NCBI GenBank assembly: GCA_964508655.1 | Contig: CAZDUO010000020.1 | Coordinates: 1-51,359, forward strand | Length of the DNA stretch: 51,359 nucleotides | Source: VBAS01 sp964508655 | Lineage (GTDB): Bacteria > Bacteroidota > Bacteroidia > Chitinophagales > Chitinophagaceae | Direction: 5' to 3' | Part shown: in pieces, positions 30,971 through 38,218 of the stretch | How positions within the stretch are numbered: position 1 is the first letter of the stretch | Layout of the letters: every line of letters starts with the position of its first letter | The notes under the pieces: model-generated | Told to the model about the DNA's origin: nothing | What the model saw: the letters and a program-made list of their open reading frames with translations, nothing else | Databases searched by the model: none | Program-made: the position numbers and the translations under genes

Positions 30971-33298
30971 ATGAAAAAAACCATCTTACTTATCCTTGCT
31001 GTTTTATTCCTGTCAGTGTATGCGGCGGAGGCGCAGAAAAAATGGACTGAGCAGGTAAAAGGAACTATTGCCATAGTAACCAACCCCGGCGGGCAAGCAC
31101 TTGGCTATTCACTCACCTCAGGTGTGAAACTGCTTACCGTGGATGGCTTTGCTTTTAAAGACCTGAACAAAAACGGCCAGCTGGATACGTACGAAGACTG
31201 GCGCCGGCCTTTTGATGTGCGTGCAAAAGACCTGGCATCGAAAATGACCGTAGAGCAGATTGCAGGCCTGATGCTGTACAGCCGGCACCAGGCAATACCA
31301 GCCGGCAGCCGCGGATTTTTTGCCGGCACTTACAACGGAAAAAGATTTGAAGAAAGCGGCGCCAAAGCATCAGACCTGAGCGACCAACAAAAAGATTTTC
31401 TGACAAAAGATAACCTGCGTCATGTGCTCATCACATCGGTGCAGAGTGCAGAGGTGGCCGCCGAATGGAATAATAATGTGCAAGCCTTTGTAGAAGGCAT
31501 TGATTGGGGAATTCCGGCCAATAACAGTTCTGATCCGAGGCATGGCACCGTGGCTAATGCAGAATTCAATGCAGGCGCCGGCGGTTCCATTTCCATGTGG
31601 CCGGGTTCTTTGGGTATGGCTGCTACTTTCGACCCATCGCTGGTAAAAAAATTCGGGGAGATTGCCGCCACCGAATACCGTGCATTGGGAATAAGCACGG
31701 CCCTTTCGCCACAGGTAGATATAGCAACTGACCCCAGATGGAACCGTACCAGCGGCACCTTTGGCGAAAACCCGCAACTCTCTGCCGATATGGCCCGTGC
31801 TTACGTTGACGGCTTCCAGACTTCTGCTGGCAAAAAAGAAATTGCAGGCGGCTGGGGATACCACAGTGTGAATGCAATGGTGAAGCACTGGCCCGGCGGC
31901 GGCAGCGGCGAAGGCGGTCGGGATGCCCATTATGGTTTTGGAAAATACGCCGTATATCCGGGCAACAATTTCACAGAGCATTTTATTCCGTTTACCGAAG
32001 GCGCATTTAAGCTGAATGGCAAAACGCAGATGGCTTCGGCCGTGATGCCCTACTACACCATCAGCTACAACCAGGATGTGAAGAGTCATGAGAATGTGGC
32101 TAATAATTACAATGCCTATATCATTACCGACCTGCTGCGCAAAAAATATAAATACGATGGAGTGGTTTGCACCGATTGGCTGGTAACGGGTGATGAAACC
32201 GCCGTGGATGTGTTCATCACCGGCAAGCCGTGGGGCGTGGACAGCCTGACTATTGCTCAACGTCACTATAAAATTTTGATGGCGGGTGTTGACCAGTTTG
32301 GCGGCAACAATGAAATGGGCCCGGTGATTGAAGCGTACCATATCGGCGTGAAAGAAAAAGGAGAAAAATTCATCCGCCAACGGTTTGAAGAATCGGCAGT
32401 GCGGCTGCTGAAAAATATTTTCCGCACGGGGCTGTTTGAAAATCCTTACCTCGACCCGCAGGAATCGAAAAAGATGGTGGGCAATGCTGAGTTTATGAAA
32501 GCCGGCTATGAAGCGCAGCTGAAGTCAATTGTACTGTTGAAAAACAAGAATATAACGCTGCCGCTGCAGAAAGGAAAGACTGTGTATATACCCAAAAAAT
32601 TTACACCCGCTGGCCGCAATTTCCTCGGCATTGAAACGCCGGAGAAACTGGACTACCCGGTGAACATAAACATTGTAAAAAAATATTTCAATGTAACCGA
32701 CAACCCCGATGAGGCAGATTATGCGCTGGTGTTTATCAGCAGTCCCAACAGTGGGCTGGGCTACAGCACCGAGGATGTGAAGAAAGGCGGTAATGGTTAC
32801 CTGCCTATCAGCCTTCAGTACAGTGAATACACAGCTACCGAAGCAAGAGACCCCAGCATAGCCGGCGGCGACAAGTTTGAAAAATTTACCAACCGCACTT
32901 ACAGGGGCAAAACGGTAAAGGCCATCAACATTACCGATCTTGGCATGGTGACCGAAACGTATGCAAAGATGAAAGGCAAACCGGTGATTGTGTCGGTGAA
33001 CATGAGCAACCCGATGGTGTTTGCCGGGTTTGAAAAAATGGCCGACGCCATACTAGTGAATTTTAGCGTGCTGGACCAGGCCATACTGGATATATTCACC
33101 GGCGCTGCCGAACCTTCAGGCCTGCTGCCCATGCAGATGCCCGCCGATATGACCACAGTGGAAAAGCAATATGAAGATGTGCCGCATGATATGAACCCTT
33201 ACAAAGACTCACAAGGCAATGTTTATGATTTCGCCTTCGGCCTCAACTGGAAGGGAGTGATAAAGGATGCAAGGGTGGCGAAGTATAAGAAGAAATAA
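30971..33298 (+). CDS. Glycoside hydrolase family 3, secreted
   Basis: The 775-residue product has a signal peptide (about 1-21). GH3 beta-glucosidase/xylosidase-type enzymes retain configuration and remove terminal sugars. The (beta/alpha)8 domain includes TMDV-like RAKDLASKMTVEQIAGLM and MVKHWPGGGSGEGGRDAHYGFGKY, and the nucleophile motif GVVCTDWL (Asp402). A DLNKNGQLDTYEDW calcium-binding-like loop near residues 62-75 is a local feature. The C-terminal alpha/beta sandwich spans about 500-700. The gene ends the block of esterases and isomerase and suggests hemicellulose or glycoside use. Substrate specificity is not read from sequence. Confidence 0.93.
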   Translation: MKKTILLILAVLFLSVYAAEAQKKWTEQVKGTIAIVTNPGGQALGYSLTSGVKLLTVDGFAFKDLNKNGQLDTYEDWRRPFDVRAKDLASKMTVEQIAGLMLYSRHQAIPAGSRGFFAGTYNGKRFEESGAKASDLSDQQKDFLTKDNLRHVLITSVQSAEVAAEWNNNVQAFVEGIDWGIPANNSSDPRHGTVANAEFNAGAGGSISMWPGSLGMAATFDPSLVKKFGEIAATEYRALGISTALSPQVDIATDPRWNRTSGTFGENPQLSADMARAYVDGFQTSAGKKEIAGGWGYHSVNAMVKHWPGGGSGEGGRDAHYGFGKYAVYPGNNFTEHFIPFTEGAFKLNGKTQMASAVMPYYTISYNQDVKSHENVANNYNAYIITDLLRKKYKYDGVVCTDWLVTGDETAVDVFITGKPWGVDSLTIAQRHYKILMAGVDQFGGNNEMGPVIEAYHIGVKEKGEKFIRQRFEESAVRLLKNIFRTGLFENPYLDPQESKKMVGNAEFMKAGYEAQLKSIVLLKNKNITLPLQKGKTVYIPKKFTPAGRNFLGIETPEKLDYPVNINIVKKYFNVTDNPDEADYALVFISSPNSGLGYSTEDVKKGGNGYLPISLQYSEYTATEARDPSIAGGDKFEKFTNRTYRGKTVKAINITDLGMVTETYAKMKGKPVIVSVNMSNPMVFAGFEKMADAILVNFSVLDQAILDIFTGAAEPSGLLPMQMPADMTTVEKQYEDVPHDMNPYKDSQGNVYDFAFGLNWKGVIKDARVAKYKKK

Positions 33299-33315
33299 AA
33301 TCTTATCTTGATTGA

Positions 33316-34083
33316 ATGAACCAGGATTTGTTCAAAGCACACACCGCCATCGTAACCGGCGCCGGCCAGGGTATCGGTTTCGAAATTGCACGGCAGCTTG
33401 CACAGCAGGGCGCTGCTGTTTTACTGAATGATATTGATGAAACTCTTACTACTGCTGCTGTAAACAAAATCAAAAGCGAAGGCGGTAATTGCATCGGCCT
33501 TGCCGGCGACGCCGGGGATGTGCCATTTATTTATCACATGGTGCAGCAGGCAGTAAATACTTTTGGCAGGCTCAACATAGCCATTGCCAATGCGGGCATT
33601 ACCCTGTTTGCCGATTTTTTTGAATACACTCGGAAATCATTCGACAGCGTAATGCACCTGAATCTTGCCGGCAGTTTCTTCCTTGCACAGGCTGCCGCCA
33701 AACAGATGAAACAGCAGGGAACAGGCGGAAGTATTTTGTTCATGTCATCCGTAGTGGGCCACCGGGCGCACAAAAAACTTTCCGCCTATGCCATGTCGAA
33801 AGCCGGGATAGAAATGCTGGCGAAGAACCTGGTGATTGAATTGTCGCCGTATAAAATCACCGTTAATGCCATTGCTCCCGGCGCCACAGTTACCGAACGC
33901 ACCATGCAGGACCCCGACTATGAAAATAACTGGAGCCGCTTTATCCCCATGGGAAGACCGGCCAATGTTGATGATATTGCAAAGGCCGCTTTGTTTCTTG
34001 TTTCTCCCGATGCAACACAAATCACCGGGCAGTGTTTGATTGTAGATGGTGGTTGGCTGGCAACGGGTCCGTCGCCGTATTGA
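33316..34083 (+). CDS. SDR-family oxidoreductase (3-oxoacyl reductase / glucose dehydrogenase-like)
   Basis: The 255-residue classical short-chain dehydrogenase has TGAGQGIG (14-21) for NAD(P), NAG in ANAGITLF near 90, and the catalytic YAMSK (Tyr158, Lys162) preceded by MSSVVGH. The C-terminal VDGGWLATG matches cofactor-binding members of the family. The start is ATG at 33316, 17 bp after the GH3 stop, so co-transcription is likely. The substrate (sugar, polyol or oxoacyl group) is unknown. Downstream lie the inverted CATTGAAAATT repeats. Confidence 0.9.
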   Translation: MNQDLFKAHTAIVTGAGQGIGFEIARQLAQQGAAVLLNDIDETLTTAAVNKIKSEGGNCIGLAGDAGDVPFIYHMVQQAVNTFGRLNIAIANAGITLFADFFEYTRKSFDSVMHLNLAGSFFLAQAAAKQMKQQGTGGSILFMSSVVGHRAHKKLSAYAMSKAGIEMLAKNLVIELSPYKITVNAIAPGATVTERTMQDPDYENNWSRFIPMGRPANVDDIAKAALFLVSPDATQITGQCLIVDGGWLATGPSPY

Positions 34084-34105
34084 GTTTTCAAAATACAGGT
34101 AATTG

Positions 34106-34176
34106 CTAAACATTGAACATTGAAAATTTCTTCTACAACAAAATACTCAGCGATTTATTCTCAATTTTCAATGTTT
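34106..34176. repeat. Inverted AACATTGAAAATT repeat pair
   Basis: ACATTGAAAATT (34117-34128) pairs perfectly over 12 bp with AATTTTCAATGT (34163-34174), with one further A-T pair outside. The unit ATTGAACATTGAAA is iterated. A word of the same type (CAACGCTCAATGTTCAACG) lies in frame in metG at 39491-39525. Confidence 0.65.
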
Positions 34177-34215
34177 GATAAATAAACTGCTGATAACCGG
34201 GCCTAATTTTGAAGT

Positions 34216-35313
34216 TTAAAATTTACCCCACGCTCTTCTCAAAAAATTAATCCAGTTCATGTGCATGATGTTTTCAATATTTTCATCCGAATAACCCCGT
34301 TTCTTCAGCAGGGAAGGAATGGTTTGCAAATCAGCAATTGTTTCCAAATCGAAAGGACATTGTTCTTTGCCAAAGGCGCCGTCCAAATCAGAACCAATTC
34401 CAGTATGCAGCGCATTACCGGCGAGCTGGCAGATATGATCGACATGGTCAATTACTTTTTCAATATTACAGTTCGTTTCTTTGGGTTTTGATTTTCCCCT
34501 CTTCCACCCCGGCACTATCATCCATGCATCAAACGCAGCGCCGATGACGGTGCCCCGCTCAATCAAAACTTTTAACTGCTCATCGCTGAACTGGCGGTTA
34601 TGATTCACCAGTGTACGGCAATTGTTGTGACTGGCCCACACATGCCCGTGAAAATTATCCATCGCCTGCCAGAAAGCGTCATCGCACAAATGTGTTGCAT
34701 CAAGAATAATATTCAGCTCTTCCATTTTCTTCAGCAATGCCAAACCATCTTTTCCCATTTCACCGCTTGCATCGGTGCCATTGGCATAGCGGCCGGGCCC
34801 GTAATGCGCCGGGCCAACAGCACGCAGTCCGTACGCATACGCTTTTTCCAGGTGCTGAAGTGTGACAAGTGAATCGGCGCCTTCAAGGCTTAAAATATAT
34901 CCAATGGGTTTTTGTTCTGCCGGGCTGCCGTCATTCCATATATCAAGATGAATTTTCAATGAACGCAAATCTTTTATCTGTACCATCTCTCCCTGCGCTT
35001 CCATTGCCTTGTACCATGCAAGTTGCGCCTGTGTTTGCGCCCATGCCTGTTCGGGAGAATGCCAGCCGGGCAGGGGCTGCCCTTCAACCAGGTATGGTTT
35101 TTCAGGATTAACGTAACGGGCAATTTGCGTAGCCACCACCAATCCGATATTTCCTTTTCGCATTTCAGGAAAACAAACTGTGCCATTGCCGCGGTCAGGT
35201 TTATCCGTCATTCCTTTTTCACGTTCACGGATTAGCTGAATGGGTTGCCGCAGGTCACGGTTCCATTCCATGGCGTTCATGGCGAGGTCGAGATGTGCGT
35301 CGAAGATGAACAT
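34216..35313 (-). CDS. Membrane dipeptidase-type (M19) metallopeptidase
   Basis: The 365-residue product starts MFIFDAHLDLAMNAME, containing the HxD zinc-ligand motif. Further features are YILSLEGADSL with the bridging Glu, ILDATHLCDDAFW and WASHNNCRTLVNHNRQFSD with metal-binding His, and GIGSDLDGAFG near the C-terminus, all typical of renal-dipeptidase family M19. Members cleave dipeptides, often with a C-terminal D-residue. No signal peptide is seen. It is part of a minus-strand set with a D-threonine aldolase-like gene and ridA, which supports a role in D-amino-acid-containing peptide use. Confidence 0.88.
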   Translation of the reverse strand: MFIFDAHLDLAMNAMEWNRDLRQPIQLIREREKGMTDKPDRGNGTVCFPEMRKGNIGLVVATQIARYVNPEKPYLVEGQPLPGWHSPEQAWAQTQAQLAWYKAMEAQGEMVQIKDLRSLKIHLDIWNDGSPAEQKPIGYILSLEGADSLVTLQHLEKAYAYGLRAVGPAHYGPGRYANGTDASGEMGKDGLALLKKMEELNIILDATHLCDDAFWQAMDNFHGHVWASHNNCRTLVNHNRQFSDEQLKVLIERGTVIGAAFDAWMIVPGWKRGKSKPKETNCNIEKVIDHVDHICQLAGNALHTGIGSDLDGAFGKEQCPFDLETIADLQTIPSLLKKRGYSDENIENIMHMNWINFLRRAWGKF

Positions 35314-35319
35314 AAATAA

Positions 35320-35406
35320 GTTTAAAGTTTATAGTTTGTAGTTTGAAGTTCAGATGGATTCCATTAATGTCCTTCACCACAAACCATAAACTAAAAACTA
35401 CAAACT
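35320..35406. repeat. AT-rich inverted AGTTTATAGTTTG repeats spanning the aldolase stop codon
   Basis: The left block 35320-35350 (units GTTTATAGTTTGTAGTTTG) and right block 35379-35406 (reverse complement AGTTTGTAGTTTTTAGTTTA) share the same 6-7-bp periodic unit in opposite orientation. The right block supplies the stop codon of the D-threonine aldolase gene (35398-35400). Confidence 0.55.
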
Positions 35407-36501
35407 GATTTTCCTGTCTCTTGCACTATTCTTCCATTCTCCACTTGCTATTCCCTTTTCAACGGTAAACACTCTTTCATACAATGCCACAGTGGGGCAA
35501 ATATGGCAGGGCAATCCGTAAAGAATATCACCGGGTTTGAAAGAATGATTTTCGCCAGCTTCCAGTACAAGATGTTCTTCACTTTGGCCGACCGGCTTCA
35601 AGCCTTCGGCATTCAGAAAGAATACTCTTTTATTGATTTCGTTTTCTGCAGCCACGGATTTATGGCCAAGGTCGGTACATATCCGCATTGAAGCCGGCAA
35701 CGAAATCACTCTTGTGACCAGCACGGCAGCGGGTAAAAATTCCTGCTCAGGACAGAGGTCGCTGTACCCTTTATCCCAGTAAACAAATGTGCCGGGACTG
35801 CATTCAATGTTTTTTCTTTTGCAATGAACAGAAAAAGTGGGTGAGCCGCCGGCAATGATAACTGAAAGCTTTAATGCTTCGTTCAGTTTTTCCACCCGGG
35901 CAAATGCTTCATCGCATTTTTTCTTTTTGGTTTCAAAATCCGCATCGCGGATATGACCGTCGTAGGCATGCAAACCGGCCACTGTAATTCCTTTCAATAA
36001 TTTGCAATGGTTGAAAAGTTCCATTGCTTTTTTATCCGGTGAAATGCCGGTGCGGTTCATGCCCACATTCAGGTCAATAAAAACAGGCACAGTAAGCTGA
36101 TTTGCGCTGAAAGCGGCTGATTGCTCATCGGTCGCGGCAATATTATCCGTAAGACAGGAAAATTTTGTTTCCGGGTATTTTTTTATCAGTGAAACAAAAC
36201 GGTTGAGTTTGGGACCCAGCGGCTGGTAAGCCAGCAATACATCCGGCGCATGGCATTGAGCCAGCATTTCTGCCTCGGCAATGGTGGCGCATTTGAATTT
36301 TGTGATGCCTGCCTGCAACATCAGCATGGCAACATCAGGCGATTTATTTGTTTTGATATGCGGCCGGAGGCGGTTCACATCGCCTGCCATTTCAATTGCG
36401 AGCTGAATATTGTGTGTAACCCTTTGGGGAAATACAACAAGAGCCGGTGAGTCCAGCTCGTTGATGTTTTTTATTTCGTACCAGCTTTCGGACATATTCA
36501 T
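35398..36501 (-). CDS. D-threonine aldolase-like PLP enzyme (D-TA / alanine-racemase-fold family)
   Basis: The 367-residue product has the fold III PLP barrel: LDSPALVVFP, RPHIKTNKSPDVAMLML with the probable PLP Lys near residue 51, FIDLNVGMNRTGI and GLHAYDGHI. The C-terminal beta domain ends with GLPCHICPTVALYE, where His and Cys take the metal-site positions of D-threonine aldolase. The family cleaves D-beta-hydroxy amino acids such as D-threonine to an amino acid and aldehyde, or dehydrates D-serine. Its stop codon lies in an AT-rich repeat. It clusters with an M19 dipeptidase and RidA, favouring D-amino-acid catabolism. Confidence 0.83.
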   Translation of the reverse strand: MNMSESWYEIKNINELDSPALVVFPQRVTHNIQLAIEMAGDVNRLRPHIKTNKSPDVAMLMLQAGITKFKCATIAEAEMLAQCHAPDVLLAYQPLGPKLNRFVSLIKKYPETKFSCLTDNIAATDEQSAAFSANQLTVPVFIDLNVGMNRTGISPDKKAMELFNHCKLLKGITVAGLHAYDGHIRDADFETKKKKCDEAFARVEKLNEALKLSVIIAGGSPTFSVHCKRKNIECSPGTFVYWDKGYSDLCPEQEFLPAAVLVTRVISLPASMRICTDLGHKSVAAENEINKRVFFLNAEGLKPVGQSEEHLVLEAGENHSFKPGDILYGLPCHICPTVALYERVFTVEKGIASGEWKNSARDRKISL

Positions 36502-36546
36502 TATTTCAATGGAATATTTTATGTATTACCTGTATCGCTGCACCAT

Positions 36547-36611
36547 GCGTCCCGATAGGACGCTTTGTCTTCCTGCTTCATTACTACCCACCATAAGTCC
36601 CTACGGGACTT
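36547..36611. repeat. Two REP-like hairpins upstream of ridA cluster
   Basis: GCGTCC (36547-36552) pairs with GGACGC (36558-36563), and AAGTCCC (36595-36601) with GGGACTT (36605-36611) around TAC. Both carry GTCC/GGAC stems like the hairpin at 37934-37950. They sit between the ridA stop and the aldolase start. Confidence 0.55.
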
Positions 36612-36658
36612 TAAGCAACCGGACGTGATTATGAAAACTTCTTAACCTACTTCATGGC

Positions 36659-36677
36659 CTGCCTCCCGGTCAGGCAG
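36659..36677. repeat. CTGCCT..AGGCAG palindrome overlapping the ridA stop codon
   Basis: CTGCCT (36659-36664) and AGGCAG (36672-36677) pair around a 7-nt loop. On the minus strand the repeat supplies the ridA TGA at 36670-36672. A related palindrome (ACCTGCC...GGCAGGT) lies at 40387-40408. Confidence 0.55.
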
Positions 36678-37155
36678 AGTTGGAGGCTTCAATTTCAAAC
36701 ATCGCTTCAATTTCCACCGCCACATTGTTGGGCAATGAACCCATGCCTACCGCACTTCTTACGCCTTTTCCGTTGTTCTCGCCCCAAAGATCAACAAACA
36801 ACTCGCTGCAACCATTGATGACGATGGGATGTTTTTCATAACCGGCTGTGGCATTCACCATGCCCAGCACTTTCATTACCCTTTTTATTTTTTGCAAATC
36901 GCCCAGCTCAGCTTTGATGGAAGCAAGAATGGCAAGACCGCATTGCCGGGCGGCAGCTTTGCCCTGTTCATCGTTCAAATCTTTTCCCAGCTTGCCGGTA
37001 ATGGCGCTGCCATCAGTATTTACCGAAATATGACCCGAGACATAGAGATGGCGGCCGTCTATGAGGCAACGCTTATAAATGCCTTTTGATGCCGGAAGTA
37101 TGGGCAAAGTATAACCCATCTCTTTTAATTTTTCTTCGATTGATTTTGGTTGCAT
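36670..37155 (-). CDS. RidA/YjgF-family enamine/imine deaminase
   Basis: The 161-residue product is the small trimeric Rid fold, with GRHLYVSGHIS near residue 34, CGLAILASIKAELGDL near 72-87, and the C-terminal VRSAVGMGSLPNNVAVEIEAMFEIE containing the conserved Arg and the EIEA strand of the family. Rid proteins hydrolyse reactive 2-aminoacrylate-type intermediates released by PLP dehydratases. It is 168 bp downstream of a PLP D-amino-acid enzyme, a fitting partner. The last codons run into a palindromic repeat that provides the stop. Confidence 0.85.
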   Translation of the reverse strand: MQPKSIEEKLKEMGYTLPILPASKGIYKRCLIDGRHLYVSGHISVNTDGSAITGKLGKDLNDEQGKAAARQCGLAILASIKAELGDLQKIKRVMKVLGMVNATAGYEKHPIVINGCSELFVDLWGENNGKGVRSAVGMGSLPNNVAVEIEAMFEIEASNSA

Positions 37156-37243
37156 AGAAAAATCATTGTAACGAAATTAACGGTGTGCCTTTTGCAATCA
37201 GATGATAAATTTAGTGTAAACAAAATTTCCCGGTGATTTTGAT

Positions 37244-37251
37244 TAAATTTG
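37244..37251 (+). promoter_or_regulatory. -7 box for the hicBA pair
   Basis: TAAATTTG matches TAnnTTTG perfectly, 13 bp upstream of the hicB ATG at 37265. No -33 TTTG is present at the usual distance. Confidence 0.5.
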
Positions 37252-37264
37252 AAAAAAGAAAATC

Positions 37265-37495
37265 ATGAGGGCAAATGTGAAATTCACCGCAGTATTCCAG
37301 GAAGCAGAAGAAGGGGGTTTTATTGCTTTTATTGAAGAAATTCCCGGGGTAAACTCACAGGGAGAAACCTTGCAGGAGGCCAAGGAAAATCTTATTGAGG
37401 CTTTTGAACTGATGATGGATACGCAGCGAATGCTTTCAGAGAAAGAACTGTCCGATAAAAAAATAATTCGGGAACCTCTCGATTTGGCTTCATGA
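37265..37495 (+). CDS. hicB: HicB-type antitoxin
   Basis: The 76-residue product has the partial RNase H-like fold of HicB: VKFTAVFQEAEEGGFIAFIEEIPGVNSQGETLQEAKENLIEAFELMMD. This binds and neutralises the HicA mRNA interferase. There is no clear C-terminal DNA-binding domain, so it is a short member. The stop overlaps the start of hicA by four bases (ATGA), giving translational coupling. Here hicB precedes hicA. Confidence 0.88.
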   Translation: MRANVKFTAVFQEAEEGGFIAFIEEIPGVNSQGETLQEAKENLIEAFELMMDTQRMLSEKELSDKKIIREPLDLAS

Positions 37496-37650
37496 AAAGC
37501 AGGGATTTTATCAAACACCTTAATCAAAATAACTGCTTGCTTATCCGGGAGGGCGGCAATCATTCTATCTTCCAGAACCAGTCAAACAAAAAACTTTCCT
37601 CCGTGCCGCGGCACAGAGAAATCAAGAATAACCTGGTAAGAAAAATCTGA
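37492..37650 (+). CDS. hicA: HicA-type mRNA interferase, apparently truncated
   Basis: This 52-codon frame is shorter than a normal HicA (about 60-65). It opens MKSRDFIKHLNQNNCLLIREGGNHSIFQN, with the catalytic His in GGNHSIF and VPRHREIKNNLVRKI, the double-stranded-RNA-binding fold of HicA. At 37648-37650 TGA interrupts the frame; reading on gives KDLEIPVPGKL before TAA at 37684-37686, resembling the usual HicA tail (family members often have a Cys at the TGA position). A nonsense mutation of TGC/TGT is the simplest explanation. The truncated protein retains the His and might still be active. Confidence 0.75.
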   Translation: MKSRDFIKHLNQNNCLLIREGGNHSIFQNQSNKKLSSVPRHREIKNNLVRKI

Positions 37651-37865
37651 AAAGACCTTGAAATCCCGGTTCCCGGAAAGTTGTAAGCCATTTCACCTGC
37701 TTATTGTCGATTGTTTTTTTTAGAGGCTATTGTTGCTTTCTCTCTCGCCGGATTGAACTATTGAATGTACAAGAGAATGGCCCTGATGAAATGGTGGTTT
37801 TGAATCCGGGCGGGTCACATCAACTCCTACGTGATTGAACAGGATTATCAGAATACAGCTTATTT

Positions 37866-37950
37866 AACCCCTTCCAGGGTTGTTTAGGAACATTGTCTTT
37901 TTTCCGTGAGCTCCGCTCACGGCTATTCATATTAAAGTCCTCCGGACTTT
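37866..37950. repeat. Cluster of REP-like hairpins, two with TCC triloops
   Basis: CCGTGAGC-TCC-GCTCACGG (37904-37922) and AAAGTCC-TCC-GGACTTT (37934-37950) are perfect stems of 8 and 7 bp with identical TCC loops. A weaker AACCC...GGGTT stem spans 37866-37881. The TCC triloop is shared with the hairpins flanking the RAYT at 46847 and 47540. Confidence 0.65.
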
Positions 37951-38010
37951 TCTTCATGCACTCTGATTATTTGATTTTATGCCATCTTCAACCGCTAATT
38001 TACGATTGAC

Positions 38011-38018
38011 TATTTTTG
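38011..38018 (+). promoter_or_regulatory. metG: Possible -7 box upstream of metG
   Basis: TATTTTTG matches TAnnTTTG, but the -33 side is weak. It would give a leader of about 190 nt that includes the filled repeat copy C and a GCTGCAA...TTGCAGC stem. Confidence 0.35.
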
Positions 38019-38097
38019 CAAGCCTTCGTTGTGTCCTTGCTTCTGTGCCATGAGATAATGAACATATCCTGACGCTTTGGCCGGGATGCTGCAATAA

Positions 38098-38175
38098 TTG
38101 TTGAATAGAATTGTTGCAGCACAAGAGTGCGACCCGCCTGCTCCGCCTGTGGCGGATACGGCGGGCAGGCGCAAC
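38098..38175. repeat. Dispersed repeat with inserted palindrome, inverted (copy C)
   Basis: Read on the minus strand, GTTGCG precedes and TCGCACTCTTGT follows a 37-bp insert (38133-38169) that begins CCTGCCCGCC and ends GCAGGCGGG, with an inner TCCGCC-ACA-GGCGGA stem. The distal flank AACAATTCTATTCA matches copy A at 2965-2978. Confidence 0.75.
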
Positions 38176-38218
38176 AGGAGCTAAATAGTAGTTTTATAGC
38201 CTGGCACATAAAAAAATT

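Larger units (their letters stand above)
37651..38218. other. 568-bp non-coding region with clustered REP-like hairpins upstream of metG
   Basis: No gene longer than a few dozen codons was credited here. The region begins with the remnant HicA tail (to 37686). It then contains hairpins at 37866-37881, 37904-37922 and 37934-37950, a possible promoter at 38011-38018 and the filled inverted repeat copy C (38098-38175). Confidence 0.6.
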
